A DNA stretch of 64,000 nt from an uncultured Saprospirales bacterium (GTDB taxonomy: Bacteria > Bacteroidota > Bacteroidia > Chitinophagales > Saprospiraceae): assembly GCA_937864265.1 (NCBI GenBank), contig CALMIR010000036.1:1-64000 (forward strand). The letters run 5' to 3'. The position numbers were made by a program, and so were the translations under genes. Position 1 is the stretch's first letter, and every line of letters starts with the position of its first letter. Below, in pieces: positions 1 to 9,134 of this stretch. Under the pieces are notes generated by a model, which saw only the letters and a program-made list of their open reading frames with translations, had not been told where the DNA came from and made no database searches.

Positions 1-1
1 G

Positions 2-67
2 GGCATCTATTTCGTGGCAGCGCTGACGGTGCAGGGCTGGTGGACGGGGAGGGTGATGAGGTGGTGA
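2..67 (+). CDS. C-terminal end of a T9SS cargo protein (partial)
   Basis: The only open reading at the left edge encodes GIYFVAALTVQGWWTGRVMRW followed by TGA, without its start. A terminal GxYF strand, about ten residues, then GR and a short basic end is the usual form of the type A C-terminal sorting domain that sends Bacteroidota proteins through the type IX secretion system. The nature of the secreted protein cannot be told because the gene begins outside the window. A terminator-like hairpin follows about 70 bp downstream on the same strand, which supports a gene end here. Only 21 residues are visible, so the family call is moderate. Confidence 0.6.
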   Translation, partial: GIYFVAALTVQGWWTGRVMRW

Positions 68-138
68 GTTTTATTTTCAGCGGAGGGATATTTAAGATAA
101 GATTTGCGCAAAATATAAAATGACGTGCATGTAATATA

Positions 139-195
139 ACATGATTCATCCTGAATTTTATTTAGACTAAAATTGGGATGAATCATGTTTTTTTT
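139..195 (+). terminator. Hairpin plus T-run after the T9SS gene
   Basis: ACATGATTCATCC (139-151) and its perfect reverse complement (176-188) enclose a 24-nt loop and are followed directly by a run of T. It lies downstream of the partial plus-strand gene and fits an intrinsic terminator, though the loop is long and the stem is poor in GC. Confidence 0.5.
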
Positions 196-346
196 CTTCA
201 TCGCTTGCACCTCCCTGAGGCATTTGGCGATGAAATGTTAGGATGAAAGCATCAAAAAAATGGCTTTGACAAGGCTGCGAGAGCTGATGAATGGCTTTCT
301 AGAAAAATCATCTTCTTCTCTCCTGACTGTATTAGGTATTAGCAGT

Positions 347-397
347 TGCCTGCCTCCTGCTAGCGCGCCTACGCGTCAGCAGGAGGGCAGGGCTGCC
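347..397. repeat. GC-rich imperfect hairpin downstream of the DUF2911 gene
   Basis: CTGCCTCCTGCT and AGCAGGAGGGCAG pair with one bulged G around a loop holding ACGCGT. It sits just past the stop of the minus-strand DUF2911 gene but has no T-run in that direction. It could be a transcript-stabilising stem or a copy of a dispersed repeat. The rest of the gap between 68 and 417 shows no convincing gene. Confidence 0.4.
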
Positions 398-417
398 ATA
401 CGACCATTTATTTCTGG

Positions 418-1278
418 TTATTTCTTCATGCTCGCATTTTTCCATTCTTTGATGGACTTTTCGTTCATGCGCATGTAATCATCATTGCCTGCTTCTTTAG
501 CCAAATCATAAGACTGTTGAGCAGCAGCGATGGCTTTATCCGTCATTTTCAGGTCGGCCAGGATCAAAGCTTTGCGGCGAACCATCCAGAACTTTGGATC
601 GGTTTCGGTGGCTTTGTTGATCCACTCCAGCGCTTTGTTCAAGTCTTTGCCCGACTCGTGGTAGTAAGTAGCCGCGGCATAGTAGTCGTTGGCTGAAGGG
701 CCAGCGAGCGTCTTTTTGATGTCGGCTTCTACTTTTTCGTCAACGGCTACTTCCATTGGAACGCTCACCATCGTTTTTTCCCATAGGAAATTGATGTTGG
801 CAGAAGTCATGCCGATAGCATTGATGTCGATGGTGAAATTTTCAGTAAAATTACAGGCCTGTACTTTAGCCATAACACTGGCGGCAGCTTCTTTTTCTAC
901 ATAGCTGCTCCAGTTTCCACCTTCGTAAGTGTAAAAATTAACCGTCCATTCTTTTTCGCTTGGTGTGACCAAGATGGCATAATCACCAGCCTTCAAAGCC
1001 TTACCGCCGACTTTTACATCGTCAGAAAAAGAAATCTTAGTAGCGCTGTTAGCGCCGGCACGCCACACTTTGCCATAAGGCACTAAACCGTCGGCAGCAA
1101 AAACGCTGCGCTCTTTCACGCCTGGACGAGAGTAGTTCAGTGTAACGTCAGTAAGACCAACCGTTTGAGTCATTTTACAAGTTGGGCTGGGTGCTGGTGT
1201 TTTAATTTGAGCTTGAGCGCTGGTACTAAACAGCGCCACGGAAAACAGAACAGAACAAAAGAAAAGTAGTTTCTTCAT
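418..1278 (-). CDS. DUF2911 family secreted protein with TPR-like tail
   Basis: The 286-residue product begins with a signal peptide (hydrophobic stretch ending near SAQAQ, about residue 24). Residues about 30-170 match the DUF2911 domain, with the typical SPTCKMTQTVG start, the YSRPGVKERSVF element and GKVWRAGANSATKISF. The last about 90 residues are helical and read like two TPR units (YYHESGKDLNKALEWINKA). DUF2911 proteins are common periplasmic or outer-membrane-associated proteins in Bacteroidota with no established function. The gene is divergent from mgsA, and the shared gap of about 140 bp should hold both promoters. On the minus strand a TAATTTTG box (1320-1327) fits the phylum's -7 element. 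Confidence 0.85.
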   Translation of the reverse strand: MKKLLFFCSVLFSVALFSTSAQAQIKTPAPSPTCKMTQTVGLTDVTLNYSRPGVKERSVFAADGLVPYGKVWRAGANSATKISFSDDVKVGGKALKAGDYAILVTPSEKEWTVNFYTYEGGNWSSYVEKEAAASVMAKVQACNFTENFTIDINAIGMTSANINFLWEKTMVSVPMEVAVDEKVEADIKKTLAGPSANDYYAAATYYHESGKDLNKALEWINKATETDPKFWMVRRKALILADLKMTDKAIAAAQQSYDLAKEAGNDDYMRMNEKSIKEWKNASMKK

Positions 1279-1421
1279 CTTAATTTTGGTTTTAAATTTA
1301 GAATTGGCAAAATTCGCATCAAAATTAAGGTTTTTAACGGAGCGCCGATTGTTCTGAATTCATTTTCACATTTATTTAAGAAATCGTCATCGGTATTCGG
1401 ATACACAAAAGAGGTTCTAGC

Positions 1422-1784
1422 ATGAAAATAGCCATCATTGCCCACGACGGTAAAAAAGCTGATATGGTCGCTTTTGTCAAGGATCATATAGATTTGTTCA
1501 AACAGAAGCAAATTTCCTTGATTGCTACAGGAACCACCGGTTCGCATTTGGTGAGAGCTGGCTTGGAGGTAGAATGCATGCAAAGCGGCCCTATGGGGGG
1601 AGATGCTCAAATAGCCAGCCGTTTGGTTGAAAGATCCATCGATATGGTAATTTTTTTTCGCGATCCGCTGGGAAAACACCCACACGAAGTGGATGTCAAT
1701 ATGTTGATGCGGCTCTGCGACGTATATAATGTACCCCTAGCCACCAATCAGGCGGCGGCGGAGCGATTTGTACAAACGCTATGA
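1422..1784 (+). CDS. mgsA: Methylglyoxal synthase
   Basis: The 120-residue protein converts dihydroxyacetone phosphate to methylglyoxal and phosphate, a glycolytic bypass used under phosphate limitation or sugar stress in the cytoplasm. It shows the family's IAIIAHDGKK start, the phosphate-binding TGTTG segment, GPMGGDAQIA with the catalytic Asp, FFRDPLGKHPHEVD and the end segment PLATNQAAAE. Its length is slightly under the usual 125-155 residues, but all core motifs are present. It appears monocistronic, with about 115 bp before the DinB gene. Confidence 0.93.
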   Translation: MKIAIIAHDGKKADMVAFVKDHIDLFKQKQISLIATGTTGSHLVRAGLEVECMQSGPMGGDAQIASRLVERSIDMVIFFRDPLGKHPHEVDVNMLMRLCDVYNVPLATNQAAAERFVQTL

Positions 1785-1900
1785 ATGATAAATTGAAAAA
1801 GAGCAGCTATATTTGTAGATTTTAGCCGAATTTCTTTTTTTTCCATATTGGAAGGCAGACCGATTTCCTGGCGAAAATAAAAAACTAAAATTTTCTCATC

Positions 1901-2440
1901 ATGCTATCCACCCGACCAACCCCTGGCGACTACGCCGAGTTTTACCACACTTACGTGCAAAAAGTACCCAGTGATATTTCTATCATCGCCTGCTTGGAAG
2001 AGGCTTTAAAAAAGACCAGCGATTGGTTGAACCAATTGCCTGCTGATCAATGGGAATACCGCTACGCCGCAGGCAAATGGTCGATCAAAGAATTGGTGTT
2101 GCATTTGATTGATGCAGAACGGATTTTTGCGTATCGCGCCTTGCGCATTGCCCGCAACGACCAAACCCTATTGGCAGATTTTGACGAAAACAGCTATGTA
2201 CCCTTTTCTCAGGCCGATCGCAGAAGCCCTCAAAGCTTGATCGATGAATACATGGCTGTACGCAGTGCTACCATATCCTTGTTTCGAAATTTACCCGATG
2301 AAGCTTGGTCGTACAGCGGCAATATGAACCATTCAAAGGCAACTACGCTGGCTTTGGCATACATTATTGCCGGGCACGAAATGCACCATTGGCAAATCAT
2401 CCGGGAAAGGTATCTGCAAAGCAGCCAACCTATTGTCTAA
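1901..2440 (+). CDS. DinB/YfiT-like metal-dependent protein
   Basis: The 179-residue protein has the four-helix DinB-like layout with the three expected metal-binding histidines: one in VLHLIDAERIF (about residue 67) and two in GHEMHHWQII near the C-terminus. YfiT relatives are putative metal-dependent hydrolases or thiol transferases, such as those linked to bacillithiol, but the substrate here is unknown. The next gene starts 21 bp downstream, so co-transcription with the LysE pair is possible. Confidence 0.85.
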   Translation: MLSTRPTPGDYAEFYHTYVQKVPSDISIIACLEEALKKTSDWLNQLPADQWEYRYAAGKWSIKELVLHLIDAERIFAYRALRIARNDQTLLADFDENSYVPFSQADRRSPQSLIDEYMAVRSATISLFRNLPDEAWSYSGNMNHSKATTLALAYIIAGHEMHHWQIIRERYLQSSQPIV

Positions 2441-2461
2441 CATCTAATAGCAAACCATACC

Positions 2462-3088
2462 TTGAACTACTTGTGGGAAGGAATTAAAGTAGGGCTGATA
2501 TTGAGCAGCATGATAGGGCCTATTTTTTTCGCCTTGGTGCAAACCAGTGTCGAGGAAGGCTTCAGAGCGGGCGCTATGCTCGGATTGGGCATTTGGATCA
2601 GCGATCTGATCTTCATCAGTGGTGTCTATTTTGCGTTGAGCTTTGTCAGCAAACTAGTGAATACAGACTACTTTGCGCTCTATCTGGGTTGGGGAGGTAG
2701 TATTACGCTTTTTATTTTTGGCTTGGGCATATTGTTGACATCTCCCAGGCCGAATTGGCAAGCCAATGCCAGCCGTTTTTCCAGTTATTGGACGCTTTGG
2801 CTAAAAGGATTTTTGGTCAACACCATCAATCCATTCACCTTTTTTTTCTGGTTGGGTTTATCCACCACCGTGGTCATTCAGGGGCAGCTCAATCCCTCTC
2901 AAGTCATTCAATATTTTGCTGGTATTTTGGGAACCATCATCGTTACGGATACTGTTAAAGTAGCGCTTGCCAAAAAAATCCGAACCTACATGCGCCCGAT
3001 TCACCTGCTTTGGCTGCGCCGTATTTCTGGCGTAGCCTTGATCGTTTTTGCTGTAGCCTTGCTGATTCGCGTCATTTGGTTTCTTTAA
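2462..3088 (+). CDS. LysE-family translocator (first of two)
   Basis: The 208-residue polytopic membrane protein has about six hydrophobic segments and the LysE/RhtB N-terminal pattern GLILSSMIGPIFFALVQTSV. The family exports amino acids such as lysine, homoserine or threonine. The start is a TTG at 2462: the N-terminus MNYL matches the start of the paralogue downstream and no ATG lies in frame before the first membrane segment. The position between a second LysE-like gene and L-serine dehydratase suggests amino-acid homeostasis, perhaps of serine or threonine, but the substrate is inferred from context only. Confidence 0.82.
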   Translation: MNYLWEGIKVGLILSSMIGPIFFALVQTSVEEGFRAGAMLGLGIWISDLIFISGVYFALSFVSKLVNTDYFALYLGWGGSITLFIFGLGILLTSPRPNWQANASRFSSYWTLWLKGFLVNTINPFTFFFWLGLSTTVVIQGQLNPSQVIQYFAGILGTIIVTDTVKVALAKKIRTYMRPIHLLWLRRISGVALIVFAVALLIRVIWFL

Positions 3089-3183
3089 GTAGTGGGCAAT
3101 TAATTTTTCTGCCTTACTAAACCCATGATTAAATTTTTGAGCCATTTCTTGGTAAAGCTTTTTCCTGGCATTATCTTTCTGCA

Positions 3184-3804
3184 ATGAATTACCTCAGCCC
3201 TTTCTTTTTTGGCTTATTTGTGACGGCATTTGGCACTTTTTTGCCAGGTCTGGTCAACATGACTGCCGTTAAAGTATCGCTCTCCCGCAGCTTTAAAGCA
3301 GGGATGCGTTACGCTTTTGGGGCAGGGCTGACTATTTTTTTTCAAGCCTATATTGCTGTGACTTTTGCCGAGCAATTGGGCGCCAACCCTCAAATCATAC
3401 TTTGGCTAAAACGGGTAGCCGTGTTTGTTTTCCTAGCTTTGAGTGGCATCTTTTTGTATCAAGGGCTTTTTCTAAAAGTACCAAAAGTCAAAACAGGTCG
3501 CGGCCTTCCGATCTTATTAGGCATGTTCACAGCCAGTATGAACGTATTGAACATCCCTTATTGTTTTGCGGCAGGGTTGTTGCTACAATCGCGAGGTCAT
3601 ATTTCACTAGAACTGCCCTATCGGCTTTATTTTGTATCTGGAGCCATGACGGGCGCTTTTTTAATGTTGGCGGCCTATGCCCGATTTGCCCAGGCCATAG
3701 CCAGCCATGCCCAATTTTTCACCCGCAACCTCAACTATTTTCTCAGCGGTCTTTTTTTGGTGTTAGCGGGCATTCAGTTATTTCAATTGTATTATCCATC
3801 ATAG
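3184..3804 (+). CDS. LysE-family translocator (second of two)
   Basis: The 206-residue membrane protein has about six transmembrane segments. Its N-terminal helix contains FGTFLPGLVNMTAVKVSL, in which the conserved GP/PG region of LysE proteins is recognisable though diverged. It is a distant paralogue of the previous gene rather than a recent duplicate. It ends 19 bp before the serine dehydratase start, indicating an operon, and could form part of a serine or threonine export and degradation unit. Substrate unknown. Confidence 0.75.
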   Translation: MNYLSPFFFGLFVTAFGTFLPGLVNMTAVKVSLSRSFKAGMRYAFGAGLTIFFQAYIAVTFAEQLGANPQIILWLKRVAVFVFLALSGIFLYQGLFLKVPKVKTGRGLPILLGMFTASMNVLNIPYCFAAGLLLQSRGHISLELPYRLYFVSGAMTGAFLMLAAYARFAQAIASHAQFFTRNLNYFLSGLFLVLAGIQLFQLYYPS

Positions 3805-3823
3805 TCGTATTTAAGCCTAACCA

Positions 3824-5248
3824 ATGGAACCCATCAGTGTATTTGATATGCTCAAAATAGGCATAGGGCCTTCTAGTTCGCACACACTTGGCCCCTGGCG
3901 GGCTGCGGAGCGTTTTTGCCAGGAAATTCAGGCAGCCGATCTAATGGAGCAGTTACATCATATTGCCGTTCACCTCTACGGCTCCTTGGCGCTCACCGGA
4001 AAAGGACACGGCACAGATATTGCCATCTTACTAGGGCTATGCGGTCAAGACCCCGAAACGATACCCCCTCAGGAGGTCACCGCCATTCCCAGCCAAATAA
4101 CCCGTATCGGGCAACTCCATTTTGCCGGAAGTAAAACCATCGAATTTATTCCGCAAAAAGATTTTGTCTATCACAAAGACAAATGCCTGCCTTTCCATGC
4201 CAATGGGATGCAGCTTCAATGCTACGATGAAAGCGGCCATTTGCTGTACGAGGCGACTTACTACTCCATCGGAGGTGGCTTTGTGGTGAAAGAAGGCGAA
4301 TCGGATAGCCGGGTAGAACACAGCCTACCTTACCCCATCAATCTGGCGCGGGAACTGGAAATCTATTGCCAAAAACAGGGCAAATACATTTGGGAAATCG
4401 TTTGGGAAAACGAGAAAACCTGGCGCTCAGAGGCCGCTATCCGTTCGGGTTTGCTGCGCATATGGCGGGTCATGCGCGATTGCATGTACCAGGGCTGCCA
4501 TTCTGAAGGTATTTTGCCGGGAGGCCTCAATGTGAGCCGCCGCGCATCAGCCATCTATCAGAAATTGCTGATAAAGGGCCATTACACCAACGCTGAAGAA
4601 TGGCTGCAATTATTGATCAAAAGCGATTTTGAATTCAGCAAAGTCCTCAAATGGATTGGTTGTTTTGCGATGGCCGTCAATGAGGAAAACGCCAATTTTG
4701 GGCGGGTCGTTACTGCGCCAACCAATGGCGCGGCAGGTGTGATTCCGGCAGTGCTGATGTATTACCTGTGTTTCTCAGGGAAAAACGTCAACGACGACGA
4801 CATCATCCGTTTTTTGATGGTAGCCGGCGAAATAGGCAGCATTTTCAAGAAAGGAGCCACCATATCGGCAGCGATGGGTGGCTGTCAGGCAGAAATCGGT
4901 GTCTCATCCGCAATGGCAGCAGCGGCACTGACCGAAGGTCTGGGCGGCTCTCCAGGGCAAGCCTTGATGGCTGCCGAAATTGCTATGGAACACCACCTGG
5001 GACTGACCTGCGACCCCATCGGAGGGCTGGTACAAATACCTTGCATCGAACGCAATAGCATGGGCGCGATCAAAGCCATCACAGCCGCCAATATTGCCCT
5101 GGACGGTGAACCGGAAAAAGCCAAAGTTCCGCTCGACCAGGTGATCAAAACGATGTGGGACACCGCTCAGGACATGAATACCAAGTACAAAGAAACTTCG
5201 CTGGGCGGCCTGGCAGCCAATATCCCGATATTGCTGCCGGAGTGTTAA
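3824..5248 (+). CDS. sdaA: L-serine ammonia-lyase (single chain, Fe-S type)
   Basis: The 474-residue enzyme deaminates L-serine to pyruvate and ammonia using a [4Fe-4S] cluster. The N-terminal beta domain begins [20 protein letters not shown], and the alpha domain holds [13 protein letters not shown]. The three cluster cysteines are at residues 354 (GGCQAEIG), 396 (LTCDPIGG) and 407 (IPCIER), with the same 42 and 11 residue spacing as C343/C385/C396 of E. coli SdaA. Both domains are in one chain, unlike the split enzymes of Firmicutes. It follows two LysE-type exporters in the same direction. The downstream gene is convergent, 12 bp away. Confidence 0.95.
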   Translation: MEPISVFDMLKIGIGPSSSHTLGPWRAAERFCQEIQAADLMEQLHHIAVHLYGSLALTGKGHGTDIAILLGLCGQDPETIPPQEVTAIPSQITRIGQLHFAGSKTIEFIPQKDFVYHKDKCLPFHANGMQLQCYDESGHLLYEATYYSIGGGFVVKEGESDSRVEHSLPYPINLARELEIYCQKQGKYIWEIVWENEKTWRSEAAIRSGLLRIWRVMRDCMYQGCHSEGILPGGLNVSRRASAIYQKLLIKGHYTNAEEWLQLLIKSDFEFSKVLKWIGCFAMAVNEENANFGRVVTAPTNGAAGVIPAVLMYYLCFSGKNVNDDDIIRFLMVAGEIGSIFKKGATISAAMGGCQAEIGVSSAMAAAALTEGLGGSPGQALMAAEIAMEHHLGLTCDPIGGLVQIPCIERNSMGAIKAITAANIALDGEPEKAKVPLDQVIKTMWDTAQDMNTKYKETSLGGLAANIPILLPEC

Positions 5249-5260
5249 GCCGACGAAGCC

Positions 5261-6160
5261 TTACTGCCACAAAGGATTGGGATAGCGTCCGGATTCGCTA
5301 AAAGCCGCAAAAGCATTGCCGACCATCTCCTTATCTTCTCGATAGGTGACCCCATACCACAACTCGGCGCTGGATAAAACCTCCAATGTGACGGCTCCGC
5401 TATGGATCAATTGCGTCACTGCGGCAGGGATATAAAACTCCGCTTTAGGGTTGTCTTGATTGTCGGCAACAAAGCGGAGAAATTGCTGGTGCAGGTGTTG
5501 AAAAATGTTGGGATGGAATCCCCAGAAATTCATGGATACGATGGCTTCGGGGCTTAACTCAAAGCGCTGTTCATTTTCTTCGTAAGTGATCTGCCCATTT
5601 TCCCGCTGGATGCGATGACGCTCCACTACGTTGGTTAGAATATTGGCTTCGTTCACCGAGCAAATACCACGATTTACATGTCCAGCTTCCGAAAGGGTAT
5701 TGAGCAATTGATACCCCACCATCGAATAGCGTTCTGGGCTGCAGCGTTGTTGCAGGAAGTCGGCCATGGTTTCAAAACTGGAAGCACCGTAATAATCGTC
5801 TGCATTGATCACGGCAAAAGGCTCCTGAATGGCATCGCGCGCCATGAGGATGGCATGGCCGGTGCCCCAGGGTTTTTCCCGAGGCGGAAAACTGGTGATG
5901 CCTTCAAGGGGGCTGTCCGTTTCCTGAAAGACATAAGCGACTTCAATATTTGATTCAAACAACTGGCCAAATCGTTCGCGAAAAGCCATTTCAATGTCTT
6001 TCCGGATGACAAAAACCACTTTGCCAAAGCCGGCTCGAATGGCGTCATAAATGGAGTATTCAATGATGGTCTCCCCGGAAGGGCCTACACCATCTATTTG
6101 CTTTAAGCCTCCATAGCGACTGCCCATGCCGGCAGCCAGAATCAATAAGGTTGGTTTCAT
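5261..6160 (-). CDS. Sugar-phosphate nucleotidyltransferase
   Basis: The 299-residue protein has the GT-A/nucleotidyltransferase start LLILAAGMGSRYGGLKQ, with the NTP-binding LAAGxGxR loop, then DGVGPSGETIIEYSI. Metal-binding DD is in FAVINADDYYG (about residue 120), and PWGTGHAILMA is the substrate-binding region. It probably activates a sugar phosphate to an NDP-sugar. The PSGETIIEYS form is common in Bacteroidota proteins annotated only as nucleotidyltransferase, so the sugar cannot be named. The upstream gene ends 6 bp away, so it is co-transcribed with the TPR membrane protein and the cyclase-family gene. Confidence 0.85.
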   Translation of the reverse strand: MKPTLLILAAGMGSRYGGLKQIDGVGPSGETIIEYSIYDAIRAGFGKVVFVIRKDIEMAFRERFGQLFESNIEVAYVFQETDSPLEGITSFPPREKPWGTGHAILMARDAIQEPFAVINADDYYGASSFETMADFLQQRCSPERYSMVGYQLLNTLSEAGHVNRGICSVNEANILTNVVERHRIQRENGQITYEENEQRFELSPEAIVSMNFWGFHPNIFQHLHQQFLRFVADNQDNPKAEFYIPAAVTQLIHSGAVTLEVLSSAELWYGVTYREDKEMVGNAFAAFSESGRYPNPLWQ

Positions 6161-6166
6161 GGATCA

Positions 6167-6853
6167 TTATTTGGACGACCCGTGCGTTAGCTTTTGATCA
6201 CGGGTCATGACAACAAATCGGTTCACGTAGGATTGCACTTTGAAGTAGTGCCATCCAAAGCCGCCCAAAATTACAAGGCAGGATAAAAAGAAGATACTAT
6301 TTCGGGCAGTTTCTACTCCAGGAACATAAATTTTATAGAAAGGGCGAATAAAAAGCACTTCAACCCCAATAATCAGGGCGGCCATTAGCAACATGAAAAT
6401 CGCGATGGCGCGACAAGTATTGATAAAAGGGGGTTCGATTTTCCGCAGGCATTTTTTTAAAAAAAGGATGGCATCTTCATTGTAAGGCTCTATTCGGATC
6501 AGTTCTTTCAAAATGTATTCCGCCTGGTGAAAAGCACGCAAATTGTACAAAGCAGCCGCTTTGCGGAACAGCGTTTGATAATAAATATCTTTCCCCTGGA
6601 AGTCGGATATGTTGTATTCGATGGAAGTTTCGATGACTACATCCGCCATTAGCAAATGTTTCTGGTAAGCACCTACTTCGAACAAAGCATTGGTATATGC
6701 CACCAATAGGTCGAAGTATTCCGGGAAGTCCAATTCCCGAATACTGCTTTCATAGGCTTCATAAAATCGAATGATGCGCCTGTGCTCCCCGGCATCGATG
6801 GCCTTGAAGTCGCGGAAAATTTTGGAATGATATGTCGAAGCAGAAAAAGCCAT
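6167..6853 (-). CDS. Hypothetical protein with TPR-like helices and two membrane segments
   Basis: The 228-residue product is not a named family to me. Residues about 20-140 are helical with a TPR-like repeat (AALYNLRAFHQAEYILKELI). Residues about 145-175 and 190-210 form two hydrophobic segments (IFMLLMAALIIGVEVLFI and IFFLSCLVILGGFGWHYF). This suggests a cytoplasmic helical domain anchored by a membrane hairpin. Its start directly abuts the stop of the cyclase-family gene, and it precedes the nucleotidyltransferase by 6 bp, so all three are likely one transcript. Confidence 0.7.
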   Translation of the reverse strand: MAFSASTYHSKIFRDFKAIDAGEHRRIIRFYEAYESSIRELDFPEYFDLLVAYTNALFEVGAYQKHLLMADVVIETSIEYNISDFQGKDIYYQTLFRKAAALYNLRAFHQAEYILKELIRIEPYNEDAILFLKKCLRKIEPPFINTCRAIAIFMLLMAALIIGVEVLFIRPFYKIYVPGVETARNSIFFLSCLVILGGFGWHYFKVQSYVNRFVVMTRDQKLTHGSSK

Positions 6854-7615
6854 TTATTCCATCACTTGCATCGCATATAATACCGGTTTGCTCGGGCTGA
6901 CATCCAGTTCAAAACTGGCGATCTGAATGTTCAGCAAATATAAGCCATCCGGGACAGAATTGTTCACATAAATCAGTTCAGAAATAGTACAATTTTGTCT
7001 AATTGCCTGCGGATATTGCCAAAATGCCTTATGGGCCAATAATAAACCGCCGTCTTCTTCCCGATCTACAGAAGGAAGGTCAATCAGTAAATGTTGTATC
7101 CCGGATGCCACCAGCCACGCCACCGCCTCATGGTGTAAATAAGGAGGATTTGCCCCCGAATAATTGGTGCTGCATTTCCATTCGTCGTTTGGCAAGGTAC
7201 GAATCAGCAGGGCTTCTGGCCCTTTTTTTCCCTCCAAGGCTGCCATTAAAGCCTCTTTTAGGATCACCTGATCGCCATTGGGCATCTTTTGCGGGTACAA
7301 GCTGATCAGTTCTGCTATAAAGACAAAAGTTTTCAAGCATTGGTTGATCGTAAATACTTCCCTGGCAATATGCCCGACGCATTCGGTATGGGTGCCATTG
7401 CCGTGGGGATTGACCCGTACGTTCTTGAAATTGACCACCCCGCCCTGCTCCGTCGATCCTATAAAATTGCCCGCAACCACGGGCGTTGCCTCCATCGGCG
7501 GCGCATAAAAACAATTGACATTAGACAAGCCTTCCTTCAAAGGAATGGAGACATCCAATGGTTTTGAAAAATCCACCTGATACAATTGATCGCGGTATCG
7601 AATAGAAGCGTACAT
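6854..7615 (-). CDS. Cyclase-family (kynurenine formamidase-like) hydrolase
   Basis: The 253-residue protein has the metal-binding signature HGNGTHTECVGHI (about residue 91), matching the HxGTHxDxPxH pattern of the cyclase/arylformamidase family with Glu in place of the usual Asp. GIQHLLIDLPSVDREEDGG and HKAFW in the C-terminal half are also typical. Family members hydrolyse formamides or cyclic amides, including N-formylkynurenine, but no kynurenine pathway genes are nearby, so the substrate is open. It heads a three-gene minus-strand operon. Confidence 0.83.
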   Translation of the reverse strand: MYASIRYRDQLYQVDFSKPLDVSIPLKEGLSNVNCFYAPPMEATPVVAGNFIGSTEQGGVVNFKNVRVNPHGNGTHTECVGHIAREVFTINQCLKTFVFIAELISLYPQKMPNGDQVILKEALMAALEGKKGPEALLIRTLPNDEWKCSTNYSGANPPYLHHEAVAWLVASGIQHLLIDLPSVDREEDGGLLLAHKAFWQYPQAIRQNCTISELIYVNNSVPDGLYLLNIQIASFELDVSPSKPVLYAMQVME

Positions 7616-7690
7616 AGTACTTTAGAAGCTATATCTCGTAAACAGGAAAATCAAGCATGAAACCCTGCTGGGCCGCCCAAGCATCCGAAG

Positions 7691-9049
7691 TCATTTATTC
7701 CCCATCTTCGCATACCCCACCCGGCCATAATACACCAAATAGGCATACGCCACCATGGGTACCAGGAACGAAAACTTAACGCCAATGCCATTCACATCGG
7801 CGAAAAGCCCTTGCAGCAGTGGAATAATGGCGCCCCCGGCAATCATCATCACCAAAATAGAAGAACCAATACTGGTAAAAGTCTTTAAGCGGGCAATGGC
7901 CAGCGTGAAAATATTCGACCACATGATGGAGTTGAACAGCCCGATGCCCAATACCGACCAAAGCGCCAATTGCCCTTTACTGAGCATGGTAACCAACAGC
8001 AGCGCCATATTGCAAAGGGCAAACAAGGACAAAATACTGGAAGGGGTGTGTTTTCCAAAAACAAAAGCCAGGTAATTGAGCAACAGGATAGCCAGAAATC
8101 CAAAGGTAGAAGCGGTCTCTGCGCCACTCAAATAATTGGCCAAAAAGGCCACCGCAAATGCCAGCGCCGGAATGCCCAGCATTTTCAGCATTTTTGATTG
8201 ATTTTTCTCCGATCCATCCAGCGCCAGCGCGCCAAGAAAACGCCCTGTCATAGCCCCGCCCCAATAATAGGCCACGTAGCGGCCCGCCGTTTTTACATCG
8301 AGCTGAATGCTGGGATCTGATTTGAAATACTCCACCAAAAAACTACCCACCGCAATCTCCGCGCCTACATAACAGAAAATGGCCAAAGCGCCCAGGTACA
8401 AATGCGGATAATCCCATAGGCGAAACCCGCTGCGGTCGCCCTCCCCTTCATAGGCAATAGCCGGCAATTTCAGAAATGAAAACACCCCACCGACCGCCAA
8501 CAAGGCCAACGCCAAAAAGACATAAGGCCCCTGCACGGTTTCCACATCCACGACTTCTTTATTTTGCAAAATCAGCCAGGCACCAAACAAAGGGGCAATC
8601 GTGTGCCCTAATGAGTTGAATCCCTGCGCCAGATTTAGACGGCTGGCCGCTGTTTCCTCAGGCCCGATGATGGCTACATAAGGGTTGGCAGCCACTTGAA
8701 GAATGGTAATCCCAGATGCCAGCACGAATAAGGCCAGCAAAAACACGCCGTATATCTTTACAATAGAGGCCGGATAAAACAAGAAACACCCCAACCCCAT
8801 CAATACCAAGCCTACCACGATGCCCTTCTTGTAGCCTATTTTGCGAATGATCATACCGGATGGCACACTCATCAGGAAATAGGCACCAAAAAAGAAGAAT
8901 TGAATGAGTTGCGCCTGCCAATGCTTTAAGTCGAAAGCTGCTTTTAGGTGGGGAACAAGAATATCGTTGAGGGAAGTGAGTAGTCCCCACAGAAAAAACA
9001 GTACCACCAGGGCTGAAAAAGAAAAACGCAGGTTTTTGTGAATGCTCAT
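7691..9049 (-). CDS. Sugar MFS transporter (FucP/GlcP-like)
   Basis: The 452-residue protein has about twelve membrane segments. It starts with LFFLWGLLTSLNDILVPHLK, the first-helix signature of the fucose/glucose/galactose:proton symporters, and contains VPSGMIIRKIGYKKGI and LQVAANPYVAIIGPEETAASRLNLAQGFNS, which are diagnostic of the FucP subfamily. It imports a monosaccharide across the inner membrane. The exact sugar cannot be assigned. It stands alone, about 75 bp from the cyclase-family gene. Confidence 0.92.
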   Translation of the reverse strand: MSIHKNLRFSFSALVVLFFLWGLLTSLNDILVPHLKAAFDLKHWQAQLIQFFFFGAYFLMSVPSGMIIRKIGYKKGIVVGLVLMGLGCFLFYPASIVKIYGVFLLALFVLASGITILQVAANPYVAIIGPEETAASRLNLAQGFNSLGHTIAPLFGAWLILQNKEVVDVETVQGPYVFLALALLAVGGVFSFLKLPAIAYEGEGDRSGFRLWDYPHLYLGALAIFCYVGAEIAVGSFLVEYFKSDPSIQLDVKTAGRYVAYYWGGAMTGRFLGALALDGSEKNQSKMLKMLGIPALAFAVAFLANYLSGAETASTFGFLAILLLNYLAFVFGKHTPSSILSLFALCNMALLLVTMLSKGQLALWSVLGIGLFNSIMWSNIFTLAIARLKTFTSIGSSILVMMIAGGAIIPLLQGLFADVNGIGVKFSFLVPMVAYAYLVYYGRVGYAKMGNK

Positions 9050-9134
9050 ATGTTAAAGTGGTTTTATCGCAGTTTGGATTGGTTTTGTCATTGAGGGGGA
9101 AAAGATAGGAAAAGAGGCTGAAATAGTCGCGTAT

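Noticed and set aside
7..210. 67-codon minus-strand frame at the left edge
   Set aside because: It overlaps the T9SS tail on the plus strand and the terminator-like hairpin, and its protein has no family features.
260..478. 72-codon plus-strand frame over the end of the DUF2911 gene
   Set aside because: Partly antisense to a well-supported gene and partly translation of the hairpin region; no recognisable domain.
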